Shown here: positions 36,139 through 49,441 of the stretch, piece after piece | Layout: the number at the start of each line of letters is the position of its first letter | Numbering within the stretch: the stretch's first letter is position 1 | Assembly: GCF_022539665.2 (NCBI RefSeq) | Contig: NC_081338.1 | Coordinates: 7,552,446 to 7,616,445 of the forward strand | Origin: Daphnia carinata | Taxonomy: Eukaryota; Arthropoda; Branchiopoda; Diplostraca; Daphniidae | Reading direction: 5' to 3' | Length of the DNA: 64,000 nt | The notes under the pieces: generated by a model | What the model was told of the DNA's origin: nothing | Seen by the model: the letters and a program-made list of their open reading frames with translations, nothing else | The model's database searches: none | Translations under genes and position numbers: made by a program

Positions 36139-36146
36139 TATAAAAG
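36139..36146 (+). promoter_or_regulatory. TATA box upstream of an orphan ORF
   Basis: A consensus TATAAAAG lies 57 bp upstream of the ATG chosen for the orphan frame. Transcription would start near 36170, leaving a leader of about 30 nt. Confidence 0.4.
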
Positions 36147-36202
36147 GATGCTGGCATTTTCGGTACGTGCCCCTTTTACCACAGGCGTGCAACAACGAGA
36201 AG

Positions 36203-36745
36203 ATGATTAACGCCACCGACTACCGCCTGTCAATCGGTCTTTGTACTGTCAAACATACTGTTCGGGTTCTAAGAAATTCAAAGCAGGGATCAAAAAGTGT
36301 AGGAAGAATGAAACCAGAAAGCCTCACAGAACCGTTAAGGAAATGTTTGAAATCTGCTAAAAACGTTAAAAGGATTCGAAAAGGACATCGGAGAAGTGAT
36401 AAAACATATGTGGACACTTTCTTTTCAATATATCCCTATCCAAACATGTACATACGAGAATCTTACCCTACCGTCACGCCATCCATCAAACGAAAAGACG
36501 GAGCGTATATCATACGTGTCCGCGCCAACCAGTCACTTCCTCGTTTTGACCGTGATACTGTCATCCATCATCCAAACCCATCACTCGTTCCATGTCGGCA
36601 CATGCTTTTTTCTATTGCTCCTTCTGTCTCTCGCCGTTGGCGTGTATTGTACCGTACGTTTACAACGCCGCACAAATCTTACATGCGCACTATCTTATAC
36701 AACACGCGCTTACGCACTATGCCTCATATAAAATGTATATTGTAG
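36203..36745 (+). CDS. Orphan basic protein, 180 codons, single exon
   Basis: An open frame extends from 36011 to 36745 (244 codons), far longer than expected by chance at this A+T content. The TATA box lies inside it, so the more likely start is the Met at 36203, giving 180 residues. The product is strongly basic (many Arg and Lys), has no signal peptide, and is rich in Tyr, Ser and Pro. I recognise no domain. A second plus frame (36396-36731, 111 codons, with a hydrophobic stretch) overlaps it, so low stop density rather than selection could explain both. An AATAAA at 37312 is a possible polyadenylation signal. Confidence 0.35.
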   Translation: MINATDYRLSIGLCTVKHTVRVLRNSKQGSKSVGRMKPESLTEPLRKCLKSAKNVKRIRKGHRRSDKTYVDTFFSIYPYPNMYIRESYPTVTPSIKRKDGAYIIRVRANQSLPRFDRDTVIHHPNPSLVPCRHMLFSIAPSVSRRWRVLYRTFTTPHKSYMRTILYNTRLRTMPHIKCIL

Positions 36746-39700
36746 ATATTAGCTGAGTTGAATCCCGCTTGGTCGTGCGTGTCAATCACGACTTTTTTTT
36801 TACCTCGTTTCTGTTATCGACTGCCCATTGCCTTTTATAAAGTTATGCTTCTAAATGATCAGTGTTCGTTCCAAGAAGAGCCATAAATGCACCTTAGATT
36901 CATGTTCCGTGTTCCTCGAATGCACAAATAATGACGAATCGACGAGCCAGGTTTATTTCCGTTAAAGCAATTTTGGGTAACGGTAGAAAAAAAATTGAAA
37001 TTCTTATCGTTGACTGACAGATAAGATGGCAGGGTCACAGTTCAATGACTAGCAAGGAAAGGGTAGAGATGAAGGCTGTGTGGAGGACGTGACAAAAAAA
37101 TTTGCCTTGACTGCTGAAGAAGAATATAAAAAACCTTGACATGTTGAGAAGAAAGGAATGGAAAATAGAAAAGAAAGGCCTCTTCTTGCGCTCTCTCTCT
37201 CTCTCTCTCTCTGCCCCAAGATGTTGAAAATGTTTTTTTCTGTATGGCTGGAGAAAGAAACGGACTTATGTAGAAAACGCGGGTGGTCCCGTTAATGTTG
37301 GAATAATTTTCAATAAAGCGCGTAATCTTATTTCTACTAAGAGTATGCTATCAAGCGAATGGCTCGCACAGCAACAGCCAGAGTATTCAACAAGAAAAAT
37401 CACTAAGCAAAATGCCCGTTTCCTCCTTTTATCTATTTTGTACGATTTGATAGATTAGACACTAGATATTAACTTCGTTTTCACAGAGCTTTTCCAAGCC
37501 ATCTACACTCTTTATACGTTAGCATTTTGGATTAAATCGGATTAAATAAATAAAGTGGAAATTTAGATAGATTTATTCATTGAAAATCAGTCTTTAAAAT
37601 GCAAAATTGAGCACGTATACCACTGTTAGAATTCAGAACATGCCCAAAGCATATAAATTTGCATACCAAGCGCTGTATGCAGCTCTTTGTCGTTTTCCCT
37701 CTGGATGCCTTCACTAGCTCAAGATTCGCTGGCAAAACGTTGGATCGATTGGGCGACAAATGATGAAACACTTCAATCGGAATTACTCGTATAGCAACGG
37801 AATTAGTACACTACGGAATGATTGAGTGATGAGTGAACTTTTAGAGAAAAAGTCAATTACAGAGCGCGCTTCAGTGTCCATGAGGTTTGCAGGTCCTGAT
37901 CTCTTTATTGAATTAAAATATTTTTGTTCTAGTTCTGGGGGTATACAACTGTGTGTAACGGCATTGAGATCGGACAGAATAATTCGACTTCAATGAAATT
38001 TTTAATAAAACACTGCCTAGTTTGGAAAATGCATTAATAGGGAGAAAATAAAACGGTTATCTAAAACCCTACGAAATGAGCGTAAAAATGTTCGCAATTG
38101 CATTTGGATTAAAATTTCATCCCCATCAGATCAGATCCACTGGGCATATTTTCACTACAATGCATACCTCTCCCTTCATTCTTGAGATTACAGCACACTT
38201 ATGGATACTATGGTAAATTATACATGAATCATAAGGGTAAAAATTTTTTCACAATATTTCTTTTGATTGCTTTCATTATTTTTACCTTGTCTTTTTTTCC
38301 TGATGACGCCAGTCTTTGCAGCTGATAAGCAGACTGATTTTTTATAGCTACAACCAACCCGTTATGAAAATTTGTCATGCTGAATTTTACACGTTAGCTA
38401 AATAAAAAAAGCGGCTTGAGTGAATCCTATGCGAGGGGTTTCCTGCAAGATTTCGCACGTGAACGAAATGCCAGTAGCTTGCCAATGGAACCTTTTACGA
38501 CACATTTAGGAATTGGTTAGGCTCAAAACTAATGTCTCCGACTATAATAGTGCAGTGTAATGGCCAACGGTTAAGCAGCAGAATTCATTACAAATGTTTT
38601 GCGATACGTTTAAAAGTTACTTTGAAAATATGAGTAACAACATAGGAATTCAAAATATTTGTCCAAAAATGTTCGTTCTCTTGCAGGAAAACCAATGATT
38701 CATTCACGCGGAAAAATCAACAATTTTATGCGCAGCAATAAAAAATTTCCGCAAACGATAAAGCTACACAAAAGAATTAATTGTCTTTCTCTGTATATAA
38801 AAAAAAACAATAAATTTCTTCCTGAAAAATAGCGTCATCTAATGTGATCGTTTTCTGGACCTAGATGTAGGTTTCATGAATATCGAACTGTTATTTAGTA
38901 GTTCATTTCAGAATACGTGCATAAATAGTGGTATAATCATTTCTCATGAGTCACACGCATCATGTTAGCTTTTGTTGTTGAATTAACTCACCATATCAAA
39001 ACGATATCATATGTCACACTTACAAGAAACCCTAGTTAGTGTCGTAAGATTCTTTTGCTTAAGTGCGATAACGCAGTAGCCTAACTGAATCCAACCATTT
39101 TTCTGGCCAGAATTGGCTTTCAACAATCCTAATAGGACGCTAATATCATGCAGTGAAAGTGGCAAACATTGCATGCATTAAAATGATAACATATATTTTT
39201 TCCATTTCGCGTTACGAAATTTTGGCAGAAACACAGTGACACGTGAATGATTACTTGGCACCGCGAATGACAGTGGTTAATCCGAGAAATCTTTTAAGCT
39301 TTGAGTAGTGAAGGTTGTTCTTTGGTTTTACACCATTGTTTTTACAGCATATTTTCAAGTCATTCCATTTCTTTCATTCCAGCTCGATATACTGCTTCGC
39401 GTGGAGAGTCCTCGTCGAAAAAAAACGAATAATTGTTTACCAATATTTCGGTGGGCATAGCTGGGCAAAGTCCGCTATTCTGGGGTTATACATAGCTCAT
39501 TATCTAACACGCAACTACACTATATTTTTGTTATCTAAAATTTTCTGATCAAATGCCAAGGCTTACCGACTGTTGCTGTTGGAGAACGGCGCCAAAAGTC
39601 TGTCAATGTCTTTTCTGGTTTAAAATAGGAATTTTGCCATGTAATCAGTAATGGTCCGATAGCGAAAGGCTTTATCAACAACTGCTACACGACTTTGGCG

Positions 39701-42700
39701 TAAAATTGCAACTTCTTCCCTAATCTGAAACGATGCCAGCATTTCACGTAAATGCCCAAATATGACGTCAAAACACATAACAGGCTGTACACAAACGCCA
39801 AGATTTTCATTTGACGCGCGTTGGCGCAAAATTAATTAGCTTGATTAGCAACTTTGACGTATATCTTCGGCGCTAATTGGCGTTTGATTTGTTGACGTGC
39901 CTTTGCTGAAGACTTTGTCGTCTTTGGACATGTTTTGATTACGATAACCTAGAGAACGACTGGTAAACTTTTACCTTTCGCATTAGTTTTCCTTCAGTTC
40001 ATTACAAATAAAATATTTTACAACTAGAAAAGACAACCCGCTTGTCGTTTGTTTCGCACACGTTTGGAAATCCAGTAATGTCTCTCCAGTTTCTCCCAGA
40101 TAGCACTTAAGATATATGCTTAAGCATTTTTTTTTCAGTAACGGAATAGCTCAAAGTGGGATATCAGGAGCGATTGACGAGGTCAAGTGGGATCCTTCAA
40201 ACATGCGTTGAAAATTCAGTTTTTGAAGAGAAACGATTTTTAGGCCTTTAATTTTACGACATTGTGAAAGAAACTCACGTTTCGGAGTTAAAAACATGAA
40301 CGCCGTTGCTTCGGCTGGTACAATAAGCTGCTGAAAAATGGCCACTCACTGGTTTGTATAGACCTCCTCGGATCTAACGTTCACGCAGACGACTTGAAAC
40401 TTATAGCGTGGCGACGGTTGTCGACTCCCCTCGGTTATGGCGCCGCTTCTGCTCACGCTCGGATTCCTCTCCAACCACCTTGGTATCCACAGGGCAGTAT
40501 GTTACGGAGACTCAAGTTTATATAAAAATATAAATATACATATATTTTTTCTTTTTACCCAATCACCATATATGGATCTCCTAATATTAAATAAACAGAA
40601 ATGTGTGCTTCTAAAATCCACCGTGGATTGCAATACGCAAAAGCTTATTCATGATTCTCAATGCTGATGGCGCCTCTGTGTCCACCCGAAGGTTTTGATG
40701 CCCGATAACTTAAGAGAAGGAAGCATTGTCGGTGTATTTTTCTTCTTTCTTTTCTTTTGCACTCTTTTCCTTCTTTCTTTCAAGAGGATGTTTTTCTTTC
40801 TCTTCTTTTTTTTTTTTTTTCAAATTCAGAGTCGTGACGACCAGACCGGCGCCTTTGCTATTCATTACATCGCGTCACCGCCATCGCTTTCACTCAACTC
40901 AGCATTTATTCGCCCTTCGTCAGTTGGAATGTTAAATATTAACACTAGTTTACGGCGAGTAAAAATTAATAATGAATTTCTGTAATCCTATGGAGTTCCT
41001 TAAAATGATGCAGGATAATGCTAACCTACTCTTATTATACAACCGAAAGGTATAGTTTCCGACTGAATTCAACTAGCTCGAAAGCACGAACACTCTGAAA
41101 CGGCAAAGCGAATATGTAATGCTAGGAAAACGTGAAGGGATTTATTAGCTCCGTGATACCCGAATGCGGAAGGCGGTTAGTTAAATTCGCAGTAGCAACA
41201 ACAACAATCACGGTTGGCAACTTTTCATGCACGTGGGGCAAAAGATACGTACTATTTTTAACTGGCGGGTGTTTCCCCTCAAAATAGCTACGACGGCAGT
41301 AGAAAAATCACCATTAGAGTCGGTTTGTAAAATACGAGAGAACCAAGCGATTTTTGGGATGCAAATAGAGTTTGACATTTCATGTTAGCGCGACTGTCCC
41401 CTTCACCGCACATAAAGAAAAAAGAAAAAAAAAGTTGAACACCATATAGAAAGCTGCAGTAAATAGTGTAAACAACTCCGTTTTGAGTATCAAAAATTTC
41501 GAATACAACAAACGCAGACTTTTGTCCCAAGTTATGGTGTGTCGCGTGTTGCGATCTGTTCGTTTTTGGTGAACTATTCGAAATCCGTTGAAACGCATGT
41601 AACGTTCTACGTTGTGGGCTATACTCCGGTCCGAGGCGTACGAGGTGCCAAAATCTGCATCGACATTCCGCACGCGATGTACGAAATTGGCAACAGTTGC
41701 CAGCCGAAACAAGTTGTCAAATTATCTGTTTACGCGCACTCCCGCCTTTTCTCTCCTTTTTCTTGTTTGATGTTTCAAATGTTTGCCGTGTTGTTTTACG
41801 ACTGGACCATTAACTAACACAGGAAATCATTCTATACTAGCGCAATGTTGGAATTAAGCTTTGACCGCGACTTTCACGATTTACATTCCAGAATTATTAT
41901 CATCCGCAATTCCGGCTGTTCATCACATGTGATGGGACAAAAAAAGAGCTCGCGTAGACGACGGGGAAGAAGATTGATGCTCAGGCCGAACTCGTGACTT
42001 GAAATGCTTTTTATGTTATGTGGATAGTCAGTCATTGTATGTGGCCAGTTGAGAGAAAAATCTATCTTCTTTTTTAAGCCGACTGCTTACCTTTTGATGA
42101 GATACTGGCGCCGGTCGGACGCAGCAGCAGTCGTCATAAGCCAAAGTATGAACACATCAATTTTGCGGAACTCAAGTTCGCTTTAGAAACCAAAAAATAA
42201 GACAAGAAGAACAAAAAGTACGTTCGCAGTGTGCCCTTTTTTCATATCCAAGGAGAAACTCAAATATGGTACACCCAAAAAATTAATATGTGAATAGAAA
42301 CTCGAGAATACGTCCGTTTCCAAAACACGCTAACCTGGAAAGCGATGCCCAACTTTCTTGGAACGATATCGGTATTTGGAAATTTTCTCAGTAAACGCAT
42401 TGTGGAGGGAATAAATCGAAAGGCGCATACCATTGGTCATTGTTCGATCGACATTCTCCATTATGTTGGAATATATCCTGAAAAGTAAAGCATAAAATTC
42501 AAAACCAATAGCTACATAATATCCAACACTTTTTTCCCCTCATTTTTTTCTATTCTTTTTTATGAGGCAACGATTTATGTTCGTTTTGAAGTCGGGAATA
42601 AAAAAGGCCTTGACGTAAGTGTAAAGGAAAGGAAGCTGCGCCACTGACAACAAGCTGCCAGACAAAGCTTGCCAATGCAGGATGCTGACCAAGCTGGCTC

Positions 42701-43398
42701 CAGAAGAGAAAGTGAAGGACTACTGACAGCGTTGCCGTTTTAACCATCTAGTTCTCTGGTACCGTCCAACGTCCTTCTCAGAAATCGCTCGGAGAGCAAA
42801 CGCTACGAATGTCTTAATAAACTGTCCACCGACTCTGTCCTAAACAGCCAGTCAACGTCCAGATCTGCGAGTCGGTAGGTCGTCCTCCAGTGGGTCTGAT
42901 CAATGGTGTTGTTGAAATTCCGAAACAAGAGTTTTCCTTCCCAATCCGTGGTGTTTGCGCTTCAGCAAAAAGAATTGATTCAATCGAATCACAGCTGTGT
43001 AGTTTATCTTACCAAAAAGAATTATTCTGACAATCAATCGCCTTTTTCTTTACGCGCGGCCTTCAAAAACATGACTGTCGGTATTTCTATGCAAAAAGAA
43101 CGAGAATTATTTAGTCGTGCAAGTCGCCGCCCTTTCGATCGAGCTGCAATCAATTAATTTTTTTTTCGGACCGAGGCTCCATCCTTTTTCATCTAGAAGC
43201 CTCTCCAAAACAATTCGGGGAACCCGGATCCCGATATCAAACGAACACTGCCCCCATCTGACGAACTCTTGAGCACAAAAGAAGGAGATTAACTGTGTTC
43301 TTCAAAAGTGTCATCATTTCCTATACGATACCGTGCTTCACTTGGTAGCGAGTATTGAAATCATCGCTATCTTCCAGTAGCCATAGCATCCTGCAATA
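36746..43398. other. Gene-poor gap
   Basis: No exon chain is supported. It contains a (CT)n tract at about 37191-37211, scattered frames under 110 codons without motifs, and a G+C-richer patch at 41530-41715 that is open on both strands but matches nothing I know. The right end is the upstream region of the TNF-ligand gene. Confidence 0.6.
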
Positions 43399-44587
43399 AT
43401 GACCAGCAAAGCGGCACTATTGAGGAGCGACCACTTCACGGAGCAGGCGGCCGACTCTCCAATGACAATGCAGAAAGCTAAAGAGGAAATTAGACAAGTC
43501 GGCCGATCGTTGACGTTTAAGGTCCGCCGTCCTTCCAATCGACTTGACGTGACACTGAAACGCAAGAAGGAACGATGCCAGATATTACCGCACTACATCT
43601 CTTGGCCGCTCTTGTTGGCCATCAGCACGGCATGCGTCGCTCTCGTGACTTTCCATTTGTGGTTCACGTGGCATCTGCAGCGCAAGGTGGAAGTCCTGCA
43701 ATCGCGCGTAGAATCTCTTTCGAACGTCGAGTTTGAAGAGTTACGTGTTCAACTCCGTAATCTCTACGACCTTTACGACGGAAGCACTGAAATGAAAAAC
43801 GGCCATTTAGGACAGCTGGCGTTTGTTGAAAGAAACCAGGTAAGCTGTGCCCACACGCATATTTGCACGTTTCCATTTGGATTCAATCAGTTTCTCGTTC
43901 CGTGTTCAAGAATGCGAGTCAAAACTTAATTAATGATTCGATGTCAACTGTTAGACAATGGGCGGACGTGTGATTGGTTGATTCGTACTTTTCATGGCGG
44001 TTGGAAACAGATCTCGATGTTGCGCTACACGTATCGATCGTGTCACGTGGACGCTGAACGTTTAAATGAGATGTATCGATGAATCTTAGATAGGGAGATT
44101 TATTGCTTAACAGGTTTTTCCTGTGCAGTTATTAATTAAACTGCCACTTGTGATGTAGTCAACCTTGTAGCGCGTGTGACAACGCTTTTTTTTTTGGTCG
44201 TGAACCCATTTCGCTGCGTGTAACACTGAATTCCCCGTGCATCCTATTTTCATTTAAGGTTTCTTTATCCAAAAATTGTGACCTACTCTGGCCGGGCAGG
44301 CGGATTTTCTTGGTCCTATCTCTTTCGAGCATGCTTGCGTCACGCATAGTAAAGAAAAAAAAAATATTTATATATAAATATAAACATGCCCTCACTCCTC
44401 CCTCCCCTCTCCCCCCACCCACATTTAACTGTCGCCAGCCACACCAAATACGGAGGCTTCCAAGACATGTTTTCGACACACCCAAACCATATGCAATTAT
44501 TCACGTAGTTTATTAAATAGAATAGCAAAGTTCTTTTTTTTTTGTTTGTGATAACGATGACCGTTTCGTTATGGTAACGGCCCGGGA

Positions 44588-44620
<33 letters not shown>

Positions 44621-47600
44621 GCACTCTTGGGAAAAATCCAAGTATCTTCTCGCCAAATGGTTCTATGCCAATTGATTACATTTTCCTGAGTGCAAAAGCG
44701 GCGGTGCTTTTGAAATAGAGATTCGAGAAATAGTTGGACTGGTGATAAATCAAAACTTTATAATGAAAATCCATGCGAGGAAAAAAAGATAGAAAGCGCA
44801 CGACTAGACGCGAACAATAAGAAAACGGTTTGAATTTTACATGATTACATGGAAATGGCAGCATACTGGGACACATTTGCATTCAATTTTACATATAGGC
44901 CTGAATAAGAACCGAAGCAGTTCAAGGTTTACGTGAAAAAAAGTGACTCTCGTATATACCAAACACAACAAGCGAGTCTCTCTTGACTATGGCTTAATGA
45001 ACTGTAAAGAGAAAGTTGAATCATAGCAGACAATAGAGCTGATGAAAATCACTTTTTTTTTCGTTTTAAGCTTGTCATAAAGTGTGTGAAATATCATGAC
45101 ATGCCATTTTAGGTTTAAAGCTGGAACTGATGCTGATCGAGTTTGCCCCCGAAGCCTTAATAATACTGTTTGCCCTTAACTCATTTGCAACGTAAAAAAA
45201 ATCTATATCGGCTATTTAGCATAGTCTTTTGGACAAAGAACACTTGTTGTTGTTCAACTTCGTTGTTTTCCCCACCACATTCTTAATCGAACATGTCGTT
45301 TTGGGCTACGTAGCCTCGTCACATCATGGGTTACCGTTGATTCTCATCAACCAATTCTCTTTATAAAGAAGCCCGAATAATACGCGCTGGAATTAACATA
45401 TCATTAATCATCGTATTTTTTTTTTTATCCAAGGAGGCCGACGAACCTGGAGAGATTCTTCTTATGGACCTCGGCGATGTTGATGGAGAGAAGTCAACAA
45501 CCCTGTTGAATGATCTGGAAGGGAACCCCATCGAGAAAGACATAACAGTTTTCTCATCCATACACACTCCTTTAGCGTTGAGCGAAATGACTCGGCTCGA
45601 CATGGGCGGTGACAGACAGCTGGCCAAAACGGGAAGAGTTGCCAAACTAGAACACGATGTACAAGCCCATGGCAGACAGAAGCGACAGGCTGATTTGAGT
45701 TCGCACACCCAAGACGGCGTACCAATTTTCGATCGAGGATACGGTGCTACTACGCCGAACCGCACCGAAGGGCTTCGCATTTATCAATCACTGTTGGCTA
45801 ACGGCGGCAAAAACCAGGCGAGATCATCCGATCCTAGCGTGCAGGTGACTGATACGGTGGCCCAACCGCCCCATCGGGGAAACAATTTCTGGCGCAATAG
45901 GAAAGAGAAGCCACGTCATCGCCACCGAACGAAACCATCAACGAGATCCCCGTTGGACGATGACATTGAGTTAAGCTCCATCCCGGAATTTGATGCGGCC
46001 AACGGCCAAGATCTAAGATCGCCCGAGACAACGTCATCGCCATCCAAGAGTAGCGTCGCACCGAATGTTGAATTCCGCCACAGCAGGGTCAAAACGTCTT
46101 CAGACGGTGCGGGTCGTGACAGCGTCCCGCTGTCTGTTGATCAGAACGTATGGGCCACATCACGTAGCAATGGAATTTTCGTTATAGGCAATGCGCCTTA
46201 TGCTGGTTCAGAAGACAGGATTAGCGCTGCCACGGCTCCTGCTATTTTAACAAAGACGGTTACAGCATCAGTTGGACCTTCGGCGTCCAGTCAATCTAGA
46301 CTGCAGCCGAATGTTTACAAGGTAAATCAACCAGCTGTCAACTCGCGGGCCTCCGCGCAAGGCAATAACGAAAACGGAGAGTTGGGTTCACGTGATCCGC
46401 TTCCGTCTCCTCCGTCCAGTGGCAAAAAGAGGGTCAACAAAAAGCAGCTCCGTGATCTCAGCCATACGGCCACCGCTGTTCATCTTGTGGCCGATACGAG
46501 AAACTCGTCTTCAGCGAATTTTGAGAATCAAGGTGAGAGCATATGATGTCATAAATGCGGTACCAACATAACGTTCACTGTTCATCGTTATTTTACGTAT
46601 ATTGCTAGTCTTTGAAATCAGATAGTTCGCAGTTCTTTCCTTCGTGCGATAAGATCGTTATTTATTTCTCTATTGAAGTATTTTTGAAAGAAATGCACCT
46701 GCCCAGGTAAAACTGAAGAGGGCGAAATTATCCAGGCAAAATATATATATATATATTTCTGTACGTTATCGTTGTGAGTAACGATGTTTCTTCGAGGAAT
46801 TTTATTAAGGAACTATCTTCTCGACCTTGAGTTTGGCCAAATTTATGCGCAAATCTGATATGACCTTGCCATTCCCGAACAGTTTCACGGATGAAAAAAG
46901 GAGTGGATGCATCGTCTGTTTTTATTAGTCTTTTATATCGTCACGTTTCTCCACCAGTGAATTTATACATAACTGTTTATTTATTTGATATTCTGCACAA
47001 ATCCGAGTTTTTGGAAAGCTTAAATTCCTTTCTTTTTTCCAACCGGTTAATGTATTATACAGGATACAAGTCAAGTCCTATCCGCACTACACGTTTTATG
47101 CATATACGTGAGACATAAAGAGCTCTAAAGGTCGATCGGCAAGGACATCTTTACAGTTATCTTTTATCTTTTTTTTTCTTTCGAAAGTGCCATTTCAAAG
47201 CTTTTTATGGGTGAATACAGCACCGCACGATTGTAATCTGCAATATTTATAGCCAATTGCAATTTATGTATTTACGTCGTTGTTTTCATACAATGTAATT
47301 TTGTTAGTGGAAATAGCTTCCAGGAATGAACTCGGACTTCATACATCGTGGAAAATAGCTCAAAGCAACTGGGATTCCCCACTTAAAACAACTCCATTAG
47401 TTAAAATTGACGGCGCCATACTAACCGTCAAACAGAGCGGATTGTACTTCATCTACGCACAGGTAAAAGCACCCCGTTTCATTCAATAACAATGTCAACG
47501 CGAGATATATTATATGACCCTTTTCTTCTATTTTTATTCCTTTGCCTTTTCGTGTCGTTTCATTTGCGTTCCTCAGTAGGTCAGGCATTTTTAACTTGAT

Positions 47601-48173
47601 ATTTGTTTTGGCGTACCTACTAGCAGTAAATTTCCTCCTGAAATTCATTAAGGAGAAATAATTAAACATCATTTGCTGCATTTTGGAACCATTGGCTAGA
47701 AAGGAATAAAAGGGAGATGTACGCTCTATTTCGGGATCGGGAGTGAGTGTACATTGACATATCTAGAGCACGGTGAACTCAGCTACGTGAAAATAAAAAT
47801 TTCTAAACAGGTGGGGGGGAGGATAAAGCAATTGAATAAAAATTCAGCTTGTTTGTAGTTAAAGGTATATGATTTCAATAATTAAAAGCCTGTGTTTGAA
47901 TGATTCAAATAGGTCCATTATCTCGACGAGCATTCCACGAACGCTTACGAAGTCTTCGTCAACACGGAGCCTTTTCTTCGCTGCATTACTTCGTCCTTCT
48001 CAGAATCATCATTTCCTAAAGCTAATACGTGTTACACGGCAGCTGCAACGCAGTTACGAGAAGGCGACAAGCTGTTTATTCGCGATATTGAGCCGCTTCG
48101 CTATTCAGTCTTACAGCCAAGTAAAACTTTCTTTGGACTCATTCGAATGGCTCCAATTGCCGATTTTTCGTAA
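43399..48173 (+). CDS. egr: TNF-superfamily ligand, Eiger-like
   Basis: A complete gene. Exons 43399-43839, 45434-46532, 47308-47462 and 47913-48173 join in phases 0, 1, 0 to encode 651 residues. An in-frame TAG precedes the ATG by five codons. It is a type II membrane protein: basic cytosolic N-terminus, transmembrane segment about residues 68-90, and a short coiled coil to about 125. A furin-type R-Q-K-R lies at 228-231, followed by a long Ser/Pro/Asn-rich region to about 490. The TNF homology domain begins near A-V-H-L-V-A-D, continues with Q-S-G-L-Y-F-I-Y-A-Q and the paired cysteines of F-L-R-C and N-T-C-Y, and ends F-F-G-L-I-R. Eiger ligands bind TNF receptors (Wengen/Grindelwald) and drive JNK signalling. 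No collagen repeats are seen, which argues against an ectodysplasin. The first intron (1.6 kb) is long. Confidence 0.88.
44596..44620. repeat. (CT)n microsatellite in the first intron of the TNF gene
   Basis: About 12 CT units, with an imperfect left edge. Confidence 0.85.
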
Positions 48174-49441
48174 ACAGAAGAAACATTTTTAAGCAAAAAA
48201 AAAAAAAAACCGTGCGTATTCCCACGTTTCAAAACTATAAAAAAAAAGAAAGAATTCGTCGTCGTTTCATTATTTTCAAAACACGGCGAAGAAGGGATTT
48301 ATTTTTATTATTTTTTTTGTTCCCTTTATTTATTCATTTTCCCAACATTTTAACTGGTAATCCACATTTATTGTTAGACTTCGCATAGATGAAGATAACA
48401 TTTAAAACACGCGGGTGGTCCTTTATCATTTTGGTCTTCCTATAGAAAAACAGAGTACTGCAGCTGCTTCAATGCAACCACGTTTTACAGTAATCTTGAG
48501 CATTTCAGAGAAAAAAGAGAACAATTAAAGAGGCATTTGGAAATGTTGACAATGCACCCATATGTTATTAAAGGTATATTCTAGGATGATTTATTATTAA
48601 TAGTGCCGGATCAAACAATTTGATCACGATCGAGTAGTTTAGCAAGCGGCGAATTCGGTATCACGATGCACAATGTTTTTGCTTCTGGTTACCACCGTTG
48701 CACTTCAATTCCTACCTTTTTTTTTGTTTTTCATCAATTTTCACACCTGTATATTTTGACTTTATGCCTTTATATTACTTCCTGTAATACAACTTCTTGA
48801 TTTACTTTGTTCGTAATGATTGGTTTGTGATGCACCACGCAAGACTTGCATCAAACTGTTGCCAATAACATTCAACAACATGGTGATACCATCAGAAGGC
48901 AATCGTTCTCAGGTTTGTATTTTACCAAAGAGTGCTATTTTCAGTTCCCCAACCGTAAACTTAATTAGGTTTCTGACCAACCCCGACTGACGTCAGAATG
49001 CTTACCTGTCAACACCTACAACGAATAGAATTCGCATTAAAAGTTTTTGGCAGGGTCATAGGGTACGTCTCGCTGTTCAGCCATCACACGTCAGCCAGAC
49101 AAGTCAGAGATCACCTCGTATTTGAATAGGCGACCGAGCGTGCAGTTATGCAGAGTAACAGTTAAATTTATTGGACTTTTTAACGCGCAAGCCTGAGAAA
49201 CATTATTTTTATTATGATCGTAACCGGTAGGGATTTTTTAATAAAGTTCACATGCTAGTATTTTTTTTTATTGCATGAAAATTCAACATAGCATATTTAA
49301 GTTTAGTATAAAAAAAGAAAATAATTAAAATAAGCAACTCGTATAAAAATCAGGAGCAAAGTTAAAATACTATCAAGCATACATAAGAATCATCCTCTTG
49401 AGCTTTGTTTAGGCAAACAAAAATAAAGCCATAGAAAAAGA
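48174..49441. other. Convergent 3' intergenic region
   Basis: This lies between the ends of the TNF-ligand gene (plus) and Dicer (minus). On the minus strand AATAAA signals occur at 49267-49272 and 49167-49172, about 170 and 270 nt after the Dicer stop. No canonical AATAAA was found for the TNF gene, only A/T-rich sequence. No gene is seen. Confidence 0.6.

Noticed and set aside
41380-41817. Segment open on both strands at 41.4-41.8 kb
   Set aside because: Slightly GC-richer than its flanks, but neither strand gives a recognisable protein or phased splice sites.
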